Assembly (NCBI GenBank): GCA_902783745.1
Contig: CACZRY010000130.1
Location: 1 to 12,486 of the forward strand
Length of the DNA stretch: 12,486 nucleotides
Source: an uncultured Erysipelotrichaceae bacterium
GTDB taxonomy: Bacteria; Bacillota_I; Bacilli_A; Acholeplasmatales; Anaeroplasmataceae
Reading direction: 5' to 3'
Part shown: one piece after another, positions 5,906-12,486 of the stretch
Layout of the letters: every line of letters begins with the position of its first letter
Position numbering within the stretch: position 1 is the first letter of the stretch
Made by a program: the position numbers and the translations under genes
Notes under the pieces: model-generated
Database searches by the model: none
Told to the model about the DNA's origin: nothing
Seen by the model: the letters and a program-made list of their open reading frames with translations, nothing else

Positions 5906-6574
5906 TTATTTACCTTCTTTATATTTCTTGAACTGGATATATGCAACACATACAAGAGGAATTGAAATTACAACACCTGCGAATAATGGTGCAGCATACA
6001 TAAATGCAGTTAAAATACTAGCAAATACTGAGCTTGATGTAGTTGTTGTTTGATAAATTAATGCGCCAAAGAATACAAAAATTGATAATACTATATTTGT
6101 GATTGCAAATACATAAGATGAAACAAGTAAGAACTTAGCAAAAGAATTTAAGTTATTTCTTCCTGCCTTTAATACCTTTTCATATGTTTCTTCTGACATT
6201 TGTTCAACAAATAAAACATCATATGCATAAGGCTTCATTGACTTATCTTCATTACTATCACCTTGGTTGTTTTCAACTAAAGGTAAAATGAATAATAATT
6301 GTCCTGTTTCTTGATCCTTATATAAATCATAAGATGCATTATATTTCTTTTCATAACTAGATTTTTCTAATTTAGCAAAATTTAAATCTTGTGGTAAAAC
6401 TTCTTTTTGTTCAAAGCAACCAAATTTAACTAAATTAGATGCAGCTTCAAAATTCTTTCTATCTTCTTCTAATTTTAAAAGCTTTTCATATTCCTTTTGA
6501 TGTACAATTTCATCTTCAGGCTTTATTGTTTGTGTTTCGATATCTTCTAAACCATCAAATTGATTTTGTTCCAT
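5906..6574 (-). CDS. Membrane protein with long cytoplasmic N-domain and two C-terminal helices, function unknown
   Basis: I do not recognise this 222-residue protein. Residues 1-145 are hydrophilic and acidic, with a helical charged segment (about 20-45, EYEKLLKLEEDRKNFEAASN) followed by a small domain containing Cys53 and a YDLYKDQETGQLLFILPL stretch. Two strong membrane helices follow at about 148-173 and 184-212, joined by a short TTTTSSS loop, and the C-terminus is basic (FKKYKEGK). With no signal peptide, the N-domain is probably cytoplasmic. The ATG follows AGGAGGA at a rather long 11-base spacing. The gene opens the operon with rsmE and mtaB, with its own promoter, and sits where B. 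subtilis has prmA, but shows no methyltransferase motif. A link to ribosome or tRNA modification is suggested only by position. Confidence 0.8.
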   Translation of the reverse strand: MEQNQFDGLEDIETQTIKPEDEIVHQKEYEKLLKLEEDRKNFEAASNLVKFGCFEQKEVLPQDLNFAKLEKSSYEKKYNASYDLYKDQETGQLLFILPLVENNQGDSNEDKSMKPYAYDVLFVEQMSEETYEKVLKAGRNNLNSFAKFLLVSSYVFAITNIVLSIFVFFGALIYQTTTTSSSVFASILTAFMYAAPLFAGVVISIPLVCVAYIQFKKYKEGK

Positions 6575-6605
6575 AAGTAATAGATCCTCCTAAAAATTCT
6601 TTTAT

Positions 6606-6634
6606 ATTATAACAAAAAAATAAAATCTATACAA
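6606..6634 (-). promoter_or_regulatory. Sigma-A promoter of the membrane protein-rsmE-mtaB operon
   Basis: On the minus strand TTGTAT (6629-6634), a 17-base spacer and a perfect TATAAT (6606-6611) with TG at the extended -10 position. It lies 31 bases before the first gene of the operon and just after the dnaJ terminator. Confidence 0.85.
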
Positions 6635-6707
6635 GGAATTAATTATTACAAGTAATATAGATTAAATATATAACTACTATATATGCATGATAATTTAAAG
6701 TTTTTGT

Positions 6708-6738
6708 AAAAAAAGCTATAAGACTTTTTCTTATAGCT
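6708..6738 (-). terminator. Rho-independent terminator of the hrcA-grpE-dnaK-dnaJ operon
   Basis: On the minus strand a perfect 10-bp stem AGCTATAAGA/TCTTATAGCT (6714-6723 with 6729-6738) with a five-base loop is followed by seven T (6708-6714, one shared with the stem). It stands 13 bases after the dnaJ stop codon. Confidence 0.92.
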
Positions 6739-6751
6739 ATTAATACAAATT

Positions 6752-7900
6752 TTACTTTCCAGTGAAGATACGCTTAAATCCATTGATAAAATTATCCCAT
6801 GGAGATTGCTTTTCGTTCTTTTCTTCCTTTTGGAAATCTTCTAATATTTGTCTTTCTTTCTTAGTTAGAGACTTTGGTACAATCACATTACAAATAATGT
6901 ATTGATCACCTCTAGATGAGCCACCTCTAGGATTCTTTGTACCTCTTCCTCTTAATCTTAATTTAGTACCAGGTTGTGTACCTTGAGGAATTTTTACTTC
7001 AACATCGCCATCAATTGTTGGTACTTTAATAGTGTCACCTAATGAAGCTTGTGAAATAGATAGTGGAATTTCTAGAATAATATCTTGTCCATCACGCTTA
7101 AATGATTCATGCTCGCCACATGTGAATTCAATATATAAATCACCATTTTCGCCACCATTAAATCCACTTTCACCATATCCTGCCATCTTTAATGACATAC
7201 CTGTTTGAATACCTGCTGGAATTGTAATTTCAACTTCCTTAGTCTTTCTTACTCTACCTGTACCATGGCATTCACTACACTTGTGAGTAACTATTTTACC
7301 ACGTCCACCACAATCAGGACATATTGCTTCTTGGCGTGTTACACCAAATAGTGATTTAACTGTTTGTATAATTCTACCTCTACCACCACATTTAGCACAA
7401 GTGGAAGTTGAAGAACCTGGCTCAGCACCATTTCCACCACAATGAGGACAATTATCATCAACTGATAATCTTATTCTCTTCTTACAGCCATATACAGCTT
7501 CTGCAAAAGTAATACTCATCTGATGGTCAACATCTCTACCACGTCTTGGACCATTTGGATTTTGTCTTTGACTTCTTGCGCCACCGCCAAAGAATGCGTT
7601 TAAAATATCATCAAATCCACCAAATCCTGCACCATCAAATCCAGCACCACCAAATCCTGCTCCACCGAATCCTTGAGTAGGATCTTCAAAGCCATATTGG
7701 TCATATCTTGCCTTTTTATTTGGATCTGATAATGTTTCATAGGCTTCATTTATCTCTTTAAATTTTTCTTCAGCACCTGGTTCTTTATTTACATCTGGAT
7801 GATATTGTTTAGCAAGCTTTCTATATGCACGCTTAATTTCATCATCTGATGCACCCTTAGATAATCCAAGTACTTCATAATAATCTCTTTTCTGAGCCAT
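6752..7900 (-). CDS. dnaJ: Chaperone protein DnaJ (type I Hsp40)
   Basis: DnaJ delivers unfolded clients to DnaK and stimulates its ATPase in the cytoplasm. The 382-residue protein is a full type I member. The J domain spans residues 4-70 with HPD at 34-36. A Gly/Phe-rich linker follows at about 76-106. The zinc domain carries four CxxCxGxG repeats, starting at Cys150 (CPHCGGNG), Cys167 (CAKCGGRG), Cys193 (CPDCGGRG) and Cys207 (CSECHGTG), all intact. The C-terminal substrate-binding and dimerisation domains follow ([40 protein letters not shown]). The ATG follows AAGGAGG with a 7-base spacer. The gene is last in the heat-shock operon, separated from dnaK by 64 bases that hold a hairpin, and is followed by a strong terminator. 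Confidence 0.97.
   Translation of the reverse strand: MAQKRDYYEVLGLSKGASDDEIKRAYRKLAKQYHPDVNKEPGAEEKFKEINEAYETLSDPNKKARYDQYGFEDPTQGFGGAGFGGAGFDGAGFGGFDDILNAFFGGGARSQRQNPNGPRRGRDVDHQMSITFAEAVYGCKKRIRLSVDDNCPHCGGNGAEPGSSTSTCAKCGGRGRIIQTVKSLFGVTRQEAICPDCGGRGKIVTHKCSECHGTGRVRKTKEVEITIPAGIQTGMSLKMAGYGESGFNGGENGDLYIEFTCGEHESFKRDGQDIILEIPLSISQASLGDTIKVPTIDGDVEVKIPQGTQPGTKLRLRGRGTKNPRGGSSRGDQYIICNVIVPKSLTKKERQILEDFQKEEKNEKQSPWDNFINGFKRIFTGK
7616..7672 (-). repeat. Short in-frame repeat in the DnaJ Gly/Phe linker
   Basis: About three and a half copies of an imperfect 15-base unit encode (G)FGGA-type pentads at DnaJ residues 77-95. Such repeats are usual in this linker; copy number may vary between strains. 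Confidence 0.6.
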
Positions 7901-7926
7901 AAAGTGTCCTCCTTAAGACACACTAA

Positions 7927-7947
7927 CGAAGGGTATTAAACCCTTCG
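7927..7947 (-). promoter_or_regulatory. Intergenic mRNA hairpin between dnaK and dnaJ
   Basis: A perfect 8-bp stem (minus strand CGAAGGGT, loop TTAAT, ACCCTTCG) lies 17 bases after the dnaK stop codon and about 26 bases before the dnaJ start. No T-run follows it on the minus strand, so it is not a standard terminator. It could be an mRNA-processing or stability element that sets the DnaK to DnaJ ratio. Confidence 0.6.
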
Positions 7948-7964
7948 CTTGAATGTTTTTTTAA

Positions 7965-10507
<2,543 letters not shown>

Positions 10508-11524
10508 CTACCTATTATTTAGTTTATGCATATTCTTAGCTACATATTCAAGTAGCGGAATAGTTGCACGGTAATTCATTCTTGTAGGACCTACAAGAAT
10601 AATAGATCCGTTTTCATTTTCATTTACAATAAAAGGCATTGTTACAATTGAACAGCCTTCAAGTCCATCACACATATTTTCACCACCAACATGGATTTGT
10701 ATACCCATATCAGCTTGTGTTGCGAAAGACTTCATAACCTCACTATCTATTGCTTTAATAAGGTTTTGCATAACATTGTGATCTTCAAATTCAGGATGTC
10801 CTAATAATTTAGATAATCCAGAATCATACATCTCACCACGAGAGAATCTAGAGAATGCTTTAATTAAGAAGTTTAATATATCATCTCTAAAATCTACCAT
10901 TTGTCTAATTCTTGGTTTTGATGCTTCCTGAGTTAGAATATCTCTAATCTCATAAATTGAATGACCATACATTGCATTATCAAACATTTGAATAATTCTT
11001 AATAAGTCATCCATTTTATAACCATTTGGTATTGTAATTCTTTGATTTTGTACAGAGCCTGATGAAGTAACAATTAATAATATTGTTTCTTTATCATTTA
11101 ATGGTACAATTTCAAGCTTTAATACCTTAGCATTATCAGATGGAGAAGATACAATTGCTGCATAATATCCAGTCAAGTGACTTAATGCTTCTGCTAGTTT
11201 CTTAGTAACATCTTCCTTTGAATAATAGGCATTATCAAATACCTTATCAATATAAGGATAATATTCACTTACTGCCTCATCTCTTATAAGTAGATGGTCT
11301 ATATAATATCTATAACCAATCTCTGATGGAATACGGCCTGAAGATGTATGAGTCTTTAATAGATATCCTGTTTCTTCAAGATGCTGCATTTCATATCTTA
11401 TTGTTGCAGATGAGAATGATAAATACGGCTTTTCAGTTAAAGCCTTAGAACCAACAGGTTCATTTGATGTTACATATTCTTCAATAATTGCTTTTAATAT
11501 CAACTTTTGACGATCTGTTAACAT
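10508..11524 (-). CDS. hrcA: Heat-inducible transcription repressor HrcA
   Basis: HrcA binds CIRCE operators and represses class I heat-shock genes; it needs GroEL for folding and so senses unfolded protein load. The 338-residue protein opens with MLTDRQKLILKAIIEEY and a winged-helix DNA-binding domain (about 1-70): PVGSKAL, SFSSATIRYEMQHLEETGYL and THTSSGRIPSEIGYRYYID. In the recognition helix Tyr44 replaces the asparagine usual in SSATIRNEM. The GAF-like and dimerisation regions follow, ending with IILVGPTRMNYRATIPLLEYVAKNM. Starts in frame are GTG 11533, ATG 11530 and ATG 11524. The last matches the family N-terminus and has AGGTG 6 bases upstream, though ATG 11530 behind AAGGA is nearly as good. 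The gene is first in its operon and its own promoter carries two CIRCE-like sites, so it should repress itself. Confidence 0.96.
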   Translation of the reverse strand: MLTDRQKLILKAIIEEYVTSNEPVGSKALTEKPYLSFSSATIRYEMQHLEETGYLLKTHTSSGRIPSEIGYRYYIDHLLIRDEAVSEYYPYIDKVFDNAYYSKEDVTKKLAEALSHLTGYYAAIVSSPSDNAKVLKLEIVPLNDKETILLIVTSSGSVQNQRITIPNGYKMDDLLRIIQMFDNAMYGHSIYEIRDILTQEASKPRIRQMVDFRDDILNFLIKAFSRFSRGEMYDSGLSKLLGHPEFEDHNVMQNLIKAIDSEVMKSFATQADMGIQIHVGGENMCDGLEGCSIVTMPFIVNENENGSIILVGPTRMNYRATIPLLEYVAKNMHKLNNR

Positions 11525-11543
11525 TAGCATCACCTATCCTTGT

Positions 11544-11570
11544 TTGGCACTTTTCTTTTCCAAGTGCAAC
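11544..11570. promoter_or_regulatory. CIRCE-like operator 2 (over the transcription start)
   Basis: TTGGCACTT-N9-AAGTGCAAC. The 9-9-9 layout is that of CIRCE (TTAGCACTC-N9-GAGTGCTAA), with one well conserved and one decayed half. It begins at the predicted start of transcription (about 11567) and runs into the leader. Confidence 0.75.
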
Positions 11571-11573
11571 TAC

Positions 11574-11602
11574 ATTATAATTTAATCTCTTGGCACTGTC
11601 AA
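11574..11602 (-). promoter_or_regulatory. Sigma-A promoter of the hrcA operon
   Basis: On the minus strand a perfect TTGACA (11597-11602), a 17-base spacer and a perfect TATAAT (11574-11579). The predicted start is near 11567, giving a leader of about 43 bases. The -35 and upstream spacer lie inside CIRCE-like operator 1. Confidence 0.95.
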
Positions 11603-11616
11603 GCAAAAAGTGCCAA
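11590..11616. promoter_or_regulatory. CIRCE-like operator 1 (over the -35 box)
   Basis: TTGGCACTG-N9-AAGTGCCAA: eight of nine positions are symmetric and the spacing is exactly that of CIRCE. The third position is G instead of the canonical A (and C instead of T in the mirror half). It overlaps the -35 box of the hrcA promoter. Confidence 0.88.
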
Positions 11617-11653
11617 AAATATTAAAAATTAATTTTTTATTTATAAATAAATA

Positions 11654-11691
11654 ATAGGACATGCCTAAAATATAAATCTAGCATGTCCTAT
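11654..11691 (-). terminator. Terminator-like hairpin after the P-type ATPase gene
   Basis: An 11-bp stem with core TAGGACATGC/GCATGTCCTA (11654-11664 with 11681-11691) and a 16-base AT-rich loop starts six bases after the ATPase stop codon. The minus-strand sequence that follows is T-rich but interrupted (TATTATTTATTTATAA), so termination may be incomplete. Confidence 0.65.
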
Positions 11692-11696
11692 ATTAA

Positions 11697-12486
11697 TTAC
11701 TTCTTTTTTCTATTTTTAATTTTTATGATTATTACTGCAATCTCATGAATAATTAATGGAGACAATGAGAATAACGCAAGCATTAACCATTCATCTATAC
11801 TTAAATCAGCTCTAGTATTAAATACTTGATTAACACCAGGTACTAGTATTACAAAGAATTGTAAGCCTATGCCTAAGAAGAACGCTAAATACATCATGTA
11901 ATTCTTATCCTTAAATATATGGACAAATGATTCTTTAACATTACTCATACCAAGCATATGGAATAATTCAGCAAATGCTAATGTTGTAAATGCCATTGTT
12001 CTTGATTCATGTAATACTTCTTGTGCCATTGAATAAGTAAATACCTTATCACCAATTTGATATGTTGCATCCTTAGTTAAATTGAATAAATTAAATATAT
12101 CATTGAAATTATATATTCCATGACTCCATGCGCCATAAAAATATGCAATAACAACCGCTATAGTTATAGCAAGACCATATCCTACTGTAATAAGAATACC
12201 ACCATGTGCAAATAATCCTTCATTTGGATTTCTTGGCTTATCCTTCATAATACCCTTTGCCTTAGGATCCATACCTAACGCAATCGCAGGAAGTGAATCT
12301 GTAATAAGATTTACCCAAAGTAAATGAATTGCAATTAAAGGTGCAGGAAGTCCTATAATTATAAGGATTAACATTGCTAGTACTTCTGCAATGTTACTAG
12401 ATAATAAGAATAATACTGTCTTTTTAATATTAGCATATATTCCTCTACCCTCTTCAACTGCCTTTTCAATAGATGCGAAGTTATCA
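11697..12486 (-). CDS. Cation-transporting P-type ATPase, calcium type, C-terminal part
   Basis: The frame is open to the right edge, so this is the last 262 residues of a longer protein; the ATP-binding and phosphorylation domains lie outside. It begins DNFASIEKAVEEGRGIYANIKK, the usual sequence before helix M5 of type II P-type ATPases. M5 contains SSNIAEVLA and M6 LLWVNLITDSLPAIALGMDP. The Asn31/Glu34 pair and Asn59, Thr62, Asp63 (numbered from the window edge) match the cation-binding residues of SERCA-like pumps, supporting Ca2+ transport. Helices M7 to M10 follow (TVGYGLAITIAVVIAYFYG, TMAFTTLAFAELFHMLGM, YLAFFLGIGLQFFVILVPG, LMLALFSLSPLIIHEIAVIII), with a basic KNRKKK tail. It is followed by a hairpin and then the heat-shock promoter, so it is a separate unit. 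Mn2+ or another divalent cation cannot be excluded. Confidence 0.93.
   Translation of the reverse strand, partial: DNFASIEKAVEEGRGIYANIKKTVLFLLSSNIAEVLAMLILIIIGLPAPLIAIHLLWVNLITDSLPAIALGMDPKAKGIMKDKPRNPNEGLFAHGGILITVGYGLAITIAVVIAYFYGAWSHGIYNFNDIFNLFNLTKDATYQIGDKVFTYSMAQEVLHESRTMAFTTLAFAELFHMLGMSNVKESFVHIFKDKNYMMYLAFFLGIGLQFFVILVPGVNQVFNTRADLSIDEWLMLALFSLSPLIIHEIAVIIIKIKNRKKK

Noticed and set aside
5905..5955. Longer RsmE start at 5955
   Set aside because: It would overlap the upstream membrane protein gene by 50 bases; ATG 5904 fits the family N-terminus.

Overview
The window is a low-GC, AT-rich stretch of a Bacillota (Firmicutes) chromosome, probably from the Erysipelotrichia/Mollicutes side of the Bacilli. 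This rests on a Gram-positive-type DnaK, an HrcA/CIRCE heat-shock operon, lipoprotein signal peptides, strong AGGAGG ribosome binding sites and sigma-A promoters. Every gene I can support lies on the minus strand, so transcription runs from high to low coordinates. All 14 visible stop codons are TAA (10) or TAG (4). TGG encodes Trp and the standard bacterial code fits.

Read in transcription order, the right end (11697-12486) holds the C-terminal part of a calcium-type P-type ATPase with its terminator. Next is the class I heat-shock operon hrcA-grpE-dnaK-dnaJ (11530 to 6752). It starts from a perfect TTGACA-17-TATAAT promoter bracketed by two CIRCE-like operators and ends in a strong terminator at 6708-6738. 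A second unit with its own promoter (6606-6634) encodes a two-helix membrane protein of unknown function, RsmE (16S rRNA m3U1498 methyltransferase) and MtaB (ms2t6A37 methylthiotransferase), tightly packed. A third, monocistronic unit encodes a signal-peptide-bearing five-helix membrane protein, with its own promoter, a possible operator and a strong terminator. A fourth is rpsU (ribosomal protein S21, 57 aa), again with its own promoter and terminator.

Downstream of the rpsU terminator come a small hypothetical protein and TcdA (ct6A37 dehydratase). A weakly supported promoter then precedes a putative lipoprotein and a DegV/FakB-family fatty-acid-binding protein, followed by a terminator. 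At the left edge is the N-terminus of another lipoprotein.

The overall order matches the Bacillus subtilis region hrcA-grpE-dnaK-dnaJ-prmA-rsmE-mtaB-...-rpsU. Here prmA is absent, and an unrelated membrane protein sits in its place; another membrane protein lies between mtaB and rpsU. The common theme is protein quality control plus ribosome and tRNA maturation. MtaB and TcdA both act on t6A at position 37 of ANN-decoding tRNAs. I see no mobile element, phage, CRISPR array, tRNA or rRNA. No gene-free stretch exceeds 300 bases.

I did not find a clearly new multi-gene system. The most interesting points are the altered tandem CIRCE operators paired with a substitution in the HrcA recognition helix, possible RNA pairing between the dnaK-dnaJ intergenic hairpin and the dnaK ribosome binding site, a candidate operator at the five-helix membrane protein, and a small gene placed directly behind the rpsU terminator.
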